Shown here piece by piece: positions 1 to 12,588 of a stretch of 64,000 bases of DNA. The notes beneath the pieces were generated by a model. It searched no databases. It saw only the letters and a list, made by a program, of their open reading frames with translations, and was not told where the DNA came from. Positions within the stretch are counted from its first letter, which is position 1, and every line of letters begins with the position of its first letter. The DNA comes from Piezodorus guildinii (lineage: Eukaryota; Arthropoda; Insecta; Hemiptera; Pentatomidae). The DNA is taken from positions 147,870,439-147,934,438 of the forward strand of contig CM041292.1 of the NCBI GenBank assembly GCA_023052935.1, written 5' to 3'. A program made the translations under genes and the position numbers.

Positions 1-1010
1 TAATATGAATAGGTAATATATATGAAAGGACATGAAGAGAATATGCCCATTGGCTACACTCCACTAGGTAATCTAAACTAAAAGGTCTCGAAGCCATCTT
101 CTTTACAGATGCCTCGGAGAATTGTCAGGAATGGAAGAGGAAGCAAGGACTGAAACTAGTGGATTAATGTGGGAGTGGAGTTTGTCATGGAAGGAATGAT
201 ACCTCGTACGGGCCAAATTAGTAACATATGGAACATTAAGGTCTTTATAGATGAGTTTGTTGGTGATAATGTAAGGAGCATTGAGAATTTTTCTAAGGAT
301 CTTGGATTGTAAGGATTGAATACGGGAGGAATTCGATGGTTTAGTAGAGCCCCAAAGCTTAACTCCGTATATCCAGATAGGCCTTAAGATGGTAATATAG
401 ATGAGCCTTTTTTAGTTAAGTGGAAGGTTACAACTTCTGTAAAGTAAGTGTTGAAGTAAGCAAAAGCGGTGGGCTTTTTCTTGTCGTTACAGTGTTGTGT
501 GCGGATTCCGAATTAGTCGTTTGTCAAATAGGAATCTGTTCAACCGGGACAAGCGGAATATTATTGAAGGACACTGTGTCATAGGTTTACGAAGAAGGAT
601 AAAGGTAATTTGGTGGGATTGGTTGGAATTGATTTATATTCTCCAATTCTGACACCATACTTCAAGGTCTCAAATGTGGGATCTAAGAGTTTGAGAGGCA
701 ATGGTAGGATCATTATTGACTGATAACACACACGTGTCATTAGCATAGGTAGAAAGGAAGGTGTTAGGATGAGTTGGGATATCAGCTGTATAGCATGTTT
801 AAAGAATGGGCCTTGAGGAACGCCAGAAGACTGAGTAAATAAGGATGAATAGGAACTAACTTGTGGTTTATTTTGAAGGATCTTCCAGAGAGGTAGGACT
901 GGATAATGAGGTAGTATGTAGGAGGAAAGAATTTACGGAGTTTGTAAAGCAGATCTGGGTGCCAAACTCGGTCAAAAGCCTGGAGAAGTAAAAATACAAG
1001 GCTAATACAT
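1..1010 (-). mobile_element. Jockey-like family 3 fragment (RT to 3' end), cut by window edge
   Basis: Minus-strand remains of a non-LTR retrotransposon. The right end translates to the reverse-transcriptase stretch QAFDRVWH, preceded by an F-L-D-like residue run and followed by a YYLIIQSYLSGRSF-type segment. The left part gives the C-terminal end, where the PPRRLKRRWPRDLL-type tail of this family is degraded. Many stops and shifts show it is dead. The same 3' sequence recurs at 8165, 22971, 30385, 37586, 39990 and 48305, so I treat these as one family (family 3). The 3' end lies outside the window. Confidence 0.7.
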
Positions 1011-1074
1011 TTATTAAATAAAAAATGATCAATTTGCCATGAAATTGCTCTCCGTCAATAGATCTATTCAACTT

Positions 1075-2490
1075 AGGTTATTTTATGTACAAAGTTAATG
1101 GTTAGAATTTTAAGTCAGTAATAGGGTAATACATATAAGGTCTGACTGATGTTTTTTTTAAAGTATTTGTCTGTTATCCCACATTACTCTCTTGATTAAA
1201 GGTGAAAAGAAAAATGCACCTTTAAAACATTGAAATTACTGGTGCGTAAATTATTATTATTATTTTTTTTACTGGAAGGAATCCAATCCGGGTTGCGGTC
1301 AGTAAATGAAAACAACTAAATAGTTTCAACTATTTATTATTTTCCAACGTTTCGATCTGCATAGTGGGTCATCATTATGGCTATTGTAGGAGTGAGAACC
1401 CAATAATGACTGTTTTTTTTAAATATTAAACTCTGTCCTAATACGGTAAATTTATAATGGTGATCAGTGGACTCCATAAGAGACATTAATGTTTTTACTT
1501 TACAAGGTTTATATAGGAACAATAGTGAATCCTCTGATATAGCTAAAAACATGATAAAAATGCATAACCTTAATTTTTTTTATGGGAAATGAAACCATAA
1601 TCTATGAAAACTATTTTGTTGCCCTTGACGTGCAGAATGAGCACCTGAAGTTTCCAGGTTCATCGTTGTACATACTCTATATTTTAATATTTATTGCATA
1701 TCCAAGTTAAATTCAATCTTCTCCAAATCAAATTTAACCTTTTCTATGTCAAATTCAATATTTTTCAAATCAAATTTTAAATATCAATAATAATTTTTGT
1801 TTTTTTAAGAATGCGGCTTGTTTAATGTTCTCGGGGGCCATTTTCCATAATATAACTCTATTTTAATTAATAAAATAACTCTATTCGATTTTAAGCACAG
1901 CTATCAATTCATTTTAGATGTTCTGATGTTTTCGATACAAGAGCACGTAATCGGTTTATGTCAAAAGGAGATGAGAAAGGTGTTTATTGAACGTGCTATT
2001 GGTTTTAAAATGGCCTGTAGAAATGCCAATTTATTTTAGCTCTTTTAGACTTTTTCGATATTGTTATCTGTAATTTAAGTGGGCTCCGCATAGTGAAAGC
2101 CTAGACCATTGGTAAACAATTAGTTTCAGGTTTGGTAGCTCAAGTATAGACTTACTTAAAATTTTTCGATACTTGGGTTCTTAATGAGATACTCGAGGGA
2201 GTCAGATGGTGAATGTACTATTGGTTTAATGATCGCAAGCTAAAATCTTAATTAATTTGAAAGGTTGAATTTGATTCGAAAAAGGTTGAATTTGATTAAG
2301 ATAAAGTTGAATTTGATTTAGATAAGATTAAATTTTACTTGGGGATCTTAGCTATTGTTTACTTAATGAAATGCATTAGTATATTTGGGATTAACTTAAG
2401 TAGGTCTTTTAGTCTTAAGTGTTGTAAATTATGTGTGTATACTAATATTTTCGGTGGCTGCTCTTGGTAATGAAGCTGACATCTGTCCTG
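1075..2490. other. AT-rich stretch without recognised gene
   Basis: No coding region is supported. A motif at 1343-1376 resembles the hammerhead-like cores seen elsewhere (reverse strand TGATGA, then ATCGAAACGTTGG) but has a poor stem II. Short direct repeats built on TCAAATTCAAT lie around 1700-1780, with complementary ones near 2260-2340. Confidence 0.4.
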
Positions 2491-2501
2491 GGTCTGGACG
2501 T

Positions 2502-2800
2502 TTGTTTGTTTATTCACTTAACGCCATGTTATGCTGATGTGGCTAATCGAACGATCGTACAGTGGAAGTCCTGAATTTTGCCTATACAGATTTAATTAGG
2601 ATAGGGATGTTTAATGAGTAACTGACATCGCACAGGCTTACGACACATTGTTATCCCCTCCCTATTTAAGGAAGGAATAAATTTTTACTCCCATTAAAAA
2701 TCCTAGAGCCACCTTCCAAGTTTGAACCCTGACCGTAGGTCTGAAGGTTTGGCAGTCATCTGCGGAGGCCGTTACCTCTGTCGGCGATTATCTCCCAAGT
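2502..2800 (-). mobile_element. tRNA-headed SINE, family B, reverse orientation
   Basis: On the minus strand the right end carries a worn B-box-like GGGTTCAAACTTGG. It is followed by the family B body, including the complements of ACTCCCATTAAAAATCC, of the cgcacaggc / GATGTCAG block and of cctggataggcaaaattnagga, and the block ends at a GTTTGTTTGTTTATT tail (an AAACAAAC tail in SINE orientation). The same block order is found on the plus strand at 54486-54775 and 60283-60540. Confidence 0.7.
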
Positions 2801-2909
2801 TCTTGAGGGCAGAGATCCTCTGGAGTTGACATGGTTTATCCCTTTACAATTAGAGCATTTGGCCGGTGTATCCTGTGCTATGTTAAGCTAAGTATTCGTG
2901 GGTCATGCT

Positions 2910-3980
2910 GTATTTTATTATACACTCTGCAGTCTTTTATGTTTTTTTTTTTTTTAGTGAAATAAATGTTTTAATTTGATTTCGTATTTAGTTTTTATCA
3001 AATATACCATTTTAATTTAATGTATTTTGAAAAATTGTAACAATTATGGGAATCTTTATTTTTGGCCGAAATGGCAATAGGAGCGTTCGAAACTACGTAT
3101 TCCAAATCCTTAATTTTTTTTTTTTTTTAATGTGAATGGGTGAAGACCTTTGATAATCAATCTTCTATTCTTATCATTCAAAAGCTGATAAATATGAAAG
3201 TAAGTATTCACTTATATCAAACATCGAACTCAAGATTCCAGTAGCAGCTAAATGAGTCAACACATATCTAAGAGTTGATTTCATATAGGCAGAATCTATA
3301 CCTTCTCCTCAAGGATTCTATTAATATAAGGCCGTTATTTTCGGAATACTATTTAATGATAAGAGGCACCACTTATCTCTTATTTTTTTCGGGTTTTCTA
3401 GCAATTATGTTTTAAAGAGGGGCATATATGTGGTTAATTATTGTACGATTTCCTTATAGCAAGTTAAGAATCACTCCTACATAAAATGTAAAATAATTCA
3501 TATTAGAAACAAAGAGCATTGCAACACGTGTTTATCGCTACACGTAATGCCTGGTATCAGTGGGAGATTTCTTGAATAGATATTAATCACCCTAAAAATA
3601 CTTAGTGTAATTTGATGCAATTATTAATAAACTAAAGGTTTCTGTTATATAGTTATATGCATTTAACGAAATATACGACAACGGCAATGTTCTTTGCAAA
3701 AAAGAAAAAAATTTACTAGTAAATTATTTAGTATTATTACCAAATTTATTTTGAAATGAATTATGAAATTGAGCATGCTCCTGAACAGATGATAAAACAA
3801 CTAACATGCCTTGTCAAAATGTAAAAAATTAAACCGAAACTGAAATCAATAGTTTATACAACAATAATAAATACAGGGGCTATACCTACTTAAAATTAAT
3901 AAATCAGTACTACAAAATACAACACATACCTCATCTTACATATGAAATAAAAAGAACACTGATACCTTATGACTAACCGA
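2910..3980. other. AT-rich stretch without recognised gene
   Basis: Contains poly-T runs near 2942 and 3114 but no open frame or repeat that I can assign. Confidence 0.3.
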
Positions 3981-3990
3981 ATACTAAATT

Positions 3991-4670
3991 AGATAAGAAT
4001 AGAATAGAAAAATATATTTATTCTGGCACAAAGTCCCTTAAAAACAATTCATATGTACAGTTAAGATATATATAATGTGTCTGGCTACAAGACCAAAGGA
4101 ATATAATTATTTCTTATTCACAATGATACATAAAGAAAATAAAGGATATAATAAAACAAAAGAGTAAAATAAATAAATAATAACTTCTGGTGCGTTAAAC
4201 AAGAATAAACATTGAACTTGATTCATTATTGATAGTTATAAAAATATGAACAATAAATAACAGATTTTCTTTTTGATTTGAAATATCTTATTGAGCGTCT
4301 GTTTGGGATGACAGTAGGTACTGGAATAGCTGGGAAGCAAGGCGGATATGAGTAGGTAAGGAATTCCAAAGAGTAGTGGAGCGGACAATAAACGAATGAT
4401 CAAAAGTTGTTGTTCTATGGGTAGGAATATAAAGGTCGGAATTGCGCGATCTTGTTTGGAGGGAGTGGACTGACGATTTAAATTGCAGAAGTCTGTAGAT
4501 ATATGGAGGTAGCTGGGAATTGATTGTTTGGTAAAGATATGATCCTAGGAAATATTGTCTTCGGATAGAAGGAAGGAGCCATTTCAACTCATTGTATAAA
4601 TGGGTCACATGAGACCTCTTCGGTGTACCAAGGACAAATCTTGAAAATATTTAGGCCTATACTTATATAT
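3991..4670 (-). mobile_element. CR1/L2-like non-LTR retrotransposon, 3' end
   Basis: A 106-codon frame at 4288-4608 has the C-terminal signature typical of CR1/L2-type ORF2 proteins: QLPPYIYRLL, then a block ending in RSTTLWNSLPTHIRLA about 10 residues before the last conserved phenylalanine. Downstream on the minus strand is an A/T-rich 3' region ending in AATAAATATATTTTTC. The 3' sequence is repeated at 61940-62610 (shared phrases around tgtgtctgg, accaaaggaatataatta and taataacttctggtg), so this is a multi-copy element. The 5' part including the polymerase core is missing. Confidence 0.65.
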
Positions 4671-7150
4671 TTATAAAAAATTAAGCCTATACAGTCGAAA
4701 TAAACATTGAAAAAATTATTTATTAAATACAAATGAGTAGTAAATGAGAAACTTAATGCAACGTATAAAATAAATTTTTAGCCTTAAAACAAATTCTATA
4801 TAGGAGAGAAAAAATAACACGAAACAAATTAAACCAAAATGAAACAACAAAATAGTAGCAACCGAAAAAAAAATGTAAATACTATTGCATTGTATCATAA
4901 TAGTATGCAACCTAACCATACATTTGACTTTATAAGACTTAAAATTCTGTGGATGGAAAAAAAAAATAATAGAATAAATATGTGCAAACAAAAATTTTGC
5001 TAATAAAATTAATTTTAAAAATTATGCGAGGCAAAATAAGATATTTTCACGCTGATGCAATACAAAAACTAAATATTGGATATATGTTGAGGATGTTAGT
5101 AATAAAAAATAAAGGAATATATAGAAATATGTTATTAAGTTAGCCTATCTCTAATATAGTAGGGTACAAAGTTCTAGGTAGTGCCTTATCTTCTGTATTT
5201 GAATATTAAATATTTTAATTTAACAAAAAATAATTGAAAATGTTTAAAAAAATAGTGGATTGGCACCTAAGGAAGTTTTTTTTTTTTTTTACGACAGTTA
5301 GAAATGTCAATATTCTTATGTAAGATTGTTGAGTTTTGATACCTAAATGTAGACTTATTTTTAATAAGGAGAAATGTTTAATTATGTGTATTCAATAATA
5401 TTTGTTAATTGTTTTATGGTAATTTATTATTAATATTTCTAACTGATCCTGAAGATGAAGAAGGAATTCCAAATAGTTGATTAATAGTATCATGACAAAA
5501 GGTGTTAGGAAGAAATATAAAAAGCCCATATTTTTCCTATATTACTAATACAAATTATTTATAACATAAATAATGAAAGAAGATATAAAATAAGAATTTA
5601 GTAATTAAAAAATACTTTAAATAAGGTCATAAAGAACTTCTGTCTATTCCATTTCCTTTTGAGAAGTCTTTTTTTTTTGCAGTAAAAAGCTATTGCCATT
5701 GTTTGGTTTATTATGTCCTATCTTAACAATTATTATGTTTTTTTTTTTTTTTTTATAAAAACAGAATTTCCCGCTTGACGGACGGACCCGGATGTTTTTG
5801 TGCAGTGTAAAGTTTTACCTAATTTACATTTCTTTCTTGGTTCTATATATTTCTTAATAATAATTTATTTTGATATGAAAAAGGGAGAAAAATTAATTTT
5901 AAAAAAAAAATCTTATTCAGGGGTAAACATATTTATCAAATATTAAAAAAATAACAAATTAGATTTTTTCTTTTTGATTATTTAGATTTTAGTAAATTAT
6001 TTCATTAAATTAAGTAGATTCTAAATATTAAAAGTATTATGAATTTAATCTATTTATCATTATACCTTAAGGATATGAGGATAAGAGGCGCGTAGAGGTA
6101 AACATTTTTTTAATTACGTTATATTGAATAGAATATGATATATTTCGAAAAAAATTAAATGGGTTCGTAAAGGTATATATATATATAAATGAAAATAAAT
6201 ACAATAATAAAATATACTGATTAAAAAAAAATTTTCATTATTTTTTATTATAATAGAATTCATTCATAATAATAATAATAAAAAAAAGGAATAGAAGTGA
6301 ATAAGTAATAAAAATAACTTACCCGCTGGAATTCGACCTCCTACACAAGAGAAAACAGCCTACCGACTGCATTATCAATTATTTTTCTTATCTTAGATAC
6401 ACTGTATAGTTTGGGTCTTATCAGATATCACACAAACTGAAAAAGACTTATCATGATACTACTGGCTGTCCAGTTTCATAATTATCATTCACTTCTGCTG
6501 TTTTATTTGTAAACAATGCTAAAATAAATACTAGAGTCAAAAAGTTATAATCTAAAATAAACAAGAAAATTACTGACTGATAATCTTATTTTAGATTAAA
6601 TTTTCAGCCGTGAGAAATAAAAAATCATTTTCTCAGTTAGGGTTGTTTTGTTTTTTCGTCTGAGAATATATCCTATTGTAATTTTTTCTCTCGAATATTT
6701 ACATACAAAAAGCTTAAAAGAGATAAGACAAGGGAGTTTTCATTTTTTTTTTTTTTTTTTTTCGGAACCAACTAAGTACTTTTTGTTGTTCTTCCTTTTC
6801 TAAGAATGACTTATTTTATGTCTGAATTTTTATAGTTTACTTTAAGAAATATTTAGTTTGTATACTATATGCAAATAAACCAACTGATATTATGATTTAT
6901 GCATTCAAAACAAGATAAATATTAACATAATAATGTTCTTGGATTATACCTGCTATGTTAAACTTGATATATTGTAAACACGCTTTCTGATAATGTGTTA
7001 TTCGAATACTCATGTTCGCTCAATGAACGAATTCCTTAAATAGTATTTATTTAAACTTTAATGAAATAACTAAGTTGTTGTTTATATCTCAAGGGCAAAT
7101 AACTACTCATTTTAATTTCCTTACAAATCTACCAAAAATTTTCCAATTGA
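4671..7150. other. AT-rich intergenic DNA
   Basis: No gene or recognisable element. Poly-T or poly-A runs occur at 5277, 5738 and 6739, and a short CCGCTTGACGGACGGACCCGG stretch at 5769 stands out for its GC content. Confidence 0.4.
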
Positions 7151-7197
7151 TTCATTAAAATATTAGAAGCAAAATAACAATTATTATAATAAAGAGA

Positions 7198-7199
<2 letters not shown>

Positions 7200-7278
<79 letters not shown>
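7200..7278. repeat. (AT)n microsatellite
   Basis: About 79 bases of uninterrupted AT dinucleotide. It has no coding meaning, although it opens reading frames on both strands. Confidence 0.95.
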
Positions 7279-7282
<4 letters not shown>

Positions 7283-7489
7283 GGAGTGAGAAAAAATATA
7301 TATATATTTTATAATAGAATACATTAGACATGAGACTAAAGAAATAAACAAAAATAACCAATGTTTCTAATCATTGAAAAAATTTTCTATGGTTTAAGGC
7401 TTATGGGTAACTTATGGGATCCCTATTCCAAATTAAACGACACACTGAAAGTACTATACTCTGTATTATCTAAATATTAAAAATTAAAC

Positions 7490-7915
7490 AGAAACTGAAT
7501 ACATACACATACCTACTTAAGCCAATATGAACTTACGCTTCACAAATTACGGCTCAGCTAAAGAGAATCACATACAATAACTGCAATAATTTCAATTAAA
7601 CATTTTAAGACTCATTACGACAGATCCTTGGTACGTAAATAACAAAATTCTGAAAACGGACTTACAAACACCAGTTAACGGACACGACAATGGACTGATT
7701 AACAATATTTTAATAGTTGAAATGCCAGTCAGAAGAAGGCTAAAGAGAAGCTGGATGAGAGACCTCCTCTGCTAAATTAAAGCCAATGAAGGGGTGCGCT
7801 GCTGGGCACTTTCCTTCTACATGCCTACCATGTCTGATATTACCTTTGGCACAACAAATTTTCTGATCATCAGATAGTTTCTTACAGGTGTGAATAAATA
7901 AATATGAAAAGAAAA
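7490..7915 (+). mobile_element. Jockey-like family 2 remnant, 3' end
   Basis: Plus-strand relic of the same family as the long element at 41569. It reads a decayed NTYTYLLKPI...TYA block near 7495, then a KCQ...RRLKRSWMRDLL-like tail ending at a stop near 7775. A 3' region follows, with TGTGAATAAATAAATATG. Multiple stops are present. Confidence 0.55.
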
Positions 7916-8164
7916 ACAAATAGGACAATTTTCAATGGTATATGCAGTAATATAGATGTTTACTAAGGTTTGTTATGTTCTTGAATATAGTGTTATGTCC
8001 ACAAGTGACATTGAGACTCAAAATTTAGCTACAAATTTGCTCAAAACAAAGAGAAGTAGACGATAGATCTTATTGCAAACCCATTCTTGTTCCTTTTATG
8101 TTTGAAAAATAAATTATCTTATCACAAATGAATCAAAATAACATGGTCTAGCGAAAGACGAGTG

Positions 8165-8755
8165 ATTATAAAATATATATATTTTTTTATTTATTTATTG
8201 TAATTTACAACTGTATTAAAGAACACAATAAGTAAATATGAGGAATGAAAAAAAAAAAAATGTCATAAAAATGTCTTGAGAAAGAACAACCCAGTGGTAG
8301 CACTTCACTAACTATTTTAACTCAGTAGGTCCCGAGGCCACCTTCTTTTCAGTCGCCTTGGAGGATTATCTGGGATATCTAAGGAAGATAAATTACGGAC
8401 AAGTGGATTTGTATGGGCAGGGAGTTTAGAATGAAAAGAGGAGTATCTATCACGGGCTATGTCTGCAACAAATGGGATGTTAAGGTCATTATGAATGAGT
8501 TGATTTGTAACAAAATAAGGAGCATTCAGGATTTTTCGAAGGATTTTGGATTGTAAGGACTGGATGCGGGAGGAATTAGATGGTTTCGTAGAGCCCCAAA
8601 GCTCGATTCAATACGTCCAAATAGGTCTGATAATAGTTGTGTAAATGAGTCTTTTGTAATATACTGGAAGTTTTGAACGTTTGTCTAGTAAGTGTTGTAG
8701 TAATCGATATCTTCGAGCAGTTTCTTGTCGTTTCAGTCTGGTGTGAGGATATAAA
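8165..8755 (-). mobile_element. Jockey-like family 3 fragment, 3' end
   Basis: The minus strand carries the family 3 C-terminal coding tail and its 3' UTR, with the tell-tale CAGTGGTAGCACTTC on the plus strand at 8292 and a poly-T start near 8180, which is the poly-A end on the minus strand. It stops abruptly near 8755, so it is 5'-truncated. Confidence 0.65.
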
Positions 8756-8759
8756 ATAT

Positions 8760-9430
8760 TAAATTATTTTTTTATTAAAAACCGTACTTTGTTTTAAATG
8801 ATCCTCTGAATTTTCAAGGAATAGATCATGTATGACACAATGCTTTTATTTTATATAATTGATACATCATACACACTTAAAAATTAAAACACGCAAATAT
8901 ACTATGTGATTGCTGTGTACTCCAACTTCAATTTTAGCTTATACGGTTTTATAATCTTTAATTACTCGTGAATACCAGTTTAACTTATACCTGAATTCGA
9001 TTTTAAGAAAATTCGATAATTTAAATGACGTATTTTCCTTTTAAATTGTGTTTATTGAAATATTAATCTTCTGGTTTAATTTTTTCCTTTATCTCTTCCA
9101 AAATCAGTCAGCTAATATTTAAATCATAGAATTAACGACAGATGCTAAGATAATAAATATACAAATATTCCAGAACAACAAATACTTATAAATATGTACG
9201 CAATTGGCTGAATGATGATTTTAGTTGACAGTGACTTGATTATATGCCAAATAAATGTATTAGTATCAGAGGATTAATTTAAAAAAAAAACGGATAGCCG
9301 TAACACACTGCGTTATTAAAATCATATTTTTTTATTTGCACCTGTCAGCAGCAATATGTAATAACAAGAAAATACTCTATACAAACGACAAGCAGCGAAC
9401 ATGACAGGCTTGAGGTAAGAAAGTGGCCAG
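8760..9430. other. AT-rich stretch without recognised gene
   Basis: Nothing assignable was seen on either strand. Confidence 0.3.
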
Positions 9431-9439
9431 TAGCACGCC

Positions 9440-10250
9440 TTTCTAGGTTTTATTTTAGTAAAAAAGGTCACTCATCCAGCTTCTTTTCAGCCTTCTATTA
9501 ACTAATCTAAGCATTTCAGCTATTGACATGTCGTTTATAAGTATATTGGCGTGTCCGTGCAGTCTGCTTTAAAAACACGAATATATAGTTCGTATGTAAT
9601 AGCCAACTGCTGGTTGTCCGTAAGTAGAGTTTTGCAATAATTGTACGTACGTGTACCATAGAGCTGTCATTATGAGCCTTAAATATTTTAATTAAAACGA
9701 TTGTAGTTTTTTATTTGAATCTTTTTTTACGCAACCATAATTCTGTGAGGCGTAAGTCCATATGGGTTTTAGTAGGTATGTATGTATATGTATTCAGTTT
9801 CTCTCTAGATTTTAGATTTGATGCTCTGGATAGAAGTGAGTATAGGACATTCGGCCGCTGATTGAGGGTCTTCTTTTCTAACTTGACAAGTGGGCCCTTA
9901 ATTATCCTTTGGGCGAGTGTTAGCTCTTGATAACGTACAGAGTTGGTCTTAGGAATTTGGATGTCGCCCATAAAAATTGGTGTCTAAGTGCTTTGTCGTA
10001 TTTGAACGTTGCATGTTTTGGCTTGTCGTGATTTCATCGAATTTTCTAAATAGAGTACCAATTTCATAAGAGCATCAAGTGCTTTTGGACCGTCAGATAG
10101 GCCTGTATAGCATCGTCCTGTAATGTAAAAATTGCAGTTTCGTTGCGTAAGTAGCAGTCCTTATGTCGGAATTGGTTAGTATGTCATGTTATGTAAACTA
10201 CGTGGAGGAGAGAAGTATCAATTTCTGCGGTACACCTGCCTAGGCCAGTC
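9440..10250 (-). mobile_element. Jockey-like family 2 remnant
   Basis: Minus-strand relic of the reverse transcriptase thumb and C-terminal tail. The frame at 9711-9971 reads RASNLKSREKLNTYTYI and then KTHMDLRLTELW, matching the equivalent SKLSTRQKLNVYTYLLKP and WTYACQIYG block of the element at 41569. Stops and shifts surround it. It is followed downstream by the family tail near 9480. Confidence 0.6.
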
Positions 10251-10882
10251 GGATTAAAGAAATTACAGAGCTCAGCTGAACATAGAAAAACCTATAGAAA
10301 ACGAAATATTGAATAATGAGATAATAAGTTTGAATTAATAAAGTTAGAGTTGAAAAAAGGATAAAGAATTACATTGAGCTTTGATGGAAACGTGTTTCAG
10401 ATCAAATAACCTAATAATAAAAATTATTATCGATAAGAATCATTTAGCTTTATCCGCTTCTCATCTCTACTATTTACAACTTTGAATGCAAGCTAAGATT
10501 TTTTTCATAAACTTATTGAATTTTCAGTGGTATGATAATTCTCTTTATTAATATTCTTATATAAAAAAAAAAAATACCTTGACTAACTTTTACATTTAGT
10601 CGTTTTTGACATTACTGCCAATATGAAATACTTTTATTTTTTAATCTACAAAATGAAAGATACTTTAGAGAAAAGAAATTTCAAATGTCGGAATTTAAGT
10701 GATGTAACACCAATGCATGATATTAAAGCTCATTAAATTTTACAGCGATTTGGAAAACGTGCATGTATAAGAACAAATAAATTCGAAAGTGATATGTAAT
10801 CGATCAGATATAATTTTCTTTTTGACATTAAATTAAACATGAAATATTATTGTTTAAAAGTTTACTTACACGTACTGGAAGA

Positions 10883-11112
10883 CCTTGCAAGCAGTGGACA
10901 TCAGACGGCGAAGAGAAGTTTTGAGGAGTAATATCTGGTCATTAGAGCTATGTCCTTGGTTATCAGCTGACTTGGATTCCTGTCTTCAAGTGCTAATCTC
11001 TCCCCTCCTACTTGCGATAGTTGTCTTGGTGCCAGCACTTGTCACGCAATCGAGGTTGTTATTCTCAGTGTTTAGGTTGGAGTTGGCGCTGCAAGGTCGG
11101 ACCAATGCCCCG
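10883..11112 (-). pseudogene. Possible degraded exon, unknown product
   Basis: A segment of clearly higher GC content than its surroundings. On the minus strand one frame reads 40 codons (ALVRPCSANSNLNTEN at its start), a single TGA, then 39 more codons ending KTSLRRLMSTACKVFQYV. The last codons run into a good donor (TACGT followed by GTAAGTA). I do not recognise the protein, and no clear upstream acceptor was found. It could be a decayed host exon or part of an unknown mobile element. Confidence 0.25.
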
Positions 11113-11230
11113 ATGTACCCATGCGAAATAAGATCTCAGCTCCTTTATTTTCAAATTAATGACTTCATACTGCACTAAAAAATTTATATTAGTATAAAAG
11201 TACAAGTCTGTGTTACCCAGCCCAGATTTT

Positions 11231-11627
11231 TACTTTCACTTACCTTTATATATGAAATATATAGTGAAGGATAGTATTGCTAACGTGAAAATTTTCGAAT
11301 TCCAGTTTTAAACTGAAATACACCAAAATATTTTTTTAGTGCATTTTTTTGTTTTTGAACATAATAACACTAATATACATGTGTCATATATTGTGCCGTT
11401 GAAAAACTCAGTGTTTGAAAATACAAAATACAATATTTATACAAAATTTAATAAAAGTTATGAAAAGTCGATGAAACTAACTGATTTTTTTAGATAATAA
11501 TAATTTTATTTTTTAATAAAACATGTTTCTATAAAAATTCAATTAAATCAATTCTGTATTAGTTTCACGCATTTTCATCTCTGACTGTATTTGAAGTAGG
11601 TCAATGTCGTGTGTTGTCTGCACCAGA
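11231..11627 (-). mobile_element. Helentron/HINE-like element, internally deleted copy
   Basis: Carries the family's two ends. ACTTTCACTTACC with the TATATATGAAATATATA hairpin zone is at 11232, and the CTGGTGCA start is at 11627 (reverse orientation). About 500 bases of the interior, including the TG-rich centre, are missing compared with the 46695-47615 copy. The join is near 11326. Confidence 0.6.
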
Positions 11628-11689
11628 TTTTTAATATTATAACAAACAATCAATTTTAGCAATATATGATTGGATTAGATATTTAGGTA

Positions 11690-12060
11690 AGCATATTTTT
11701 TTTAATGGAAGTTTAGTGTTTTTTTTAACACAAGAAAAGTAATATAGATGTATCATATTCCATTGGGAAGCTAAAGATTTTATAAGAAATATTATGTTAT
11801 ACATGATATTGCAAAATTTAATGGAGAGTGATAAAAAGCCGATAAAACTAAATGATTGTTGTATATAATAATATAATAGATTCCCTTGTGAAACAGAAGG
11901 TTTCTATTGAACCCTTATGTAATTAATTATTTAACATTTTAATTTTATATTGATATGTATTGCGATCATGGAAATTTTCTAATTATTATTCCCGGAAGTA
12001 CACGTTGGAGGTTCCCCTGAGTCTGAATGACCAAGACCCACAAAAAGATCTGTGTGTGTG
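11690..12060 (-). mobile_element. Helentron/HINE-like element, decayed fragments
   Basis: Two collinear blocks resemble the family interior: AAGATTTTATAAGAAATATTAT, and the block from TATTGCGATCATGGAAATTTTC to a short TGTGTGTG run. Both ends are eroded. Confidence 0.45.
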
Positions 12061-12281
12061 AATTTAGCTCGAAACGATAAGTTGCATACAACTGAATTTA
12101 ATATTTTAGACTAGTATGTGTCTGAGATATAACTGCAACTTTTTCAAAAAAACGGTAAAACAAAACATACACTTTATACTACGTTTGCAAAATTTTGATA
12201 TTTTCTCAATACTAGCTTCAATGATTTTGACTTAACTCAGTGCATCTAGTTAAAATTTAATTAGCTTTGATATGACGTAGG

Positions 12282-12588
12282 AAGCAGAATGGTCTAGTTG
12301 GATAGAGCACTAGTATACTGTTCTCCGGGTCCTGGGTTCGAATCCCGGCTATGGAAAAATACTATTTATTTGTTAATTCAGCGGGGATGCGATCCTAAGG
12401 TATTGAGACCCTCCTAAGGCAGACCAAGCCTCTTTAAAGTGGGTTATCGAATTGGGGGAATAACCTGAAGGCTGTGCGTGATCAAGGCCTAATCACACAT
12501 TGCACAGCGGTTTGGACTAGAAAAAATACAAATCTCTCTATGTACTGAACCCAAGACACTTTATGGAATGTAGAGATACAGGTTTTTT
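12282..12588 (+). mobile_element. tRNA-headed SINE, family A, complete with target duplication
   Basis: The head looks like a tRNA. An A-box-like TGGTCTAGTTGG is at 12290-12301 and a perfect B-box GGGTTCGAATCCC at 12334-12346, which are the internal RNA polymerase III promoter elements. A roughly 240-base body follows, ending in GGTTTTTTTA. The flanks TATGACGTAGG (12271-12281) and TATGACTTAGG (12589-12599) form an 11-bp target duplication with one mismatch. The head is not a plain tRNA gene, because the body continues with sequence also seen at 48640-48912 and 54786-55037. Confidence 0.8.

Noticed and set aside
7155..7361. Open frames over AT microsatellites (also 38733-38960 and 39014-39196)
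   Set aside because: They encode only Ile-Tyr repeats and arise from the dinucleotide tract in both strands; not genes.
12282..12352. A tRNA gene
   Set aside because: The A and B boxes look right, but the sequence continues into a SINE body and tail with target duplications, and two related copies exist.
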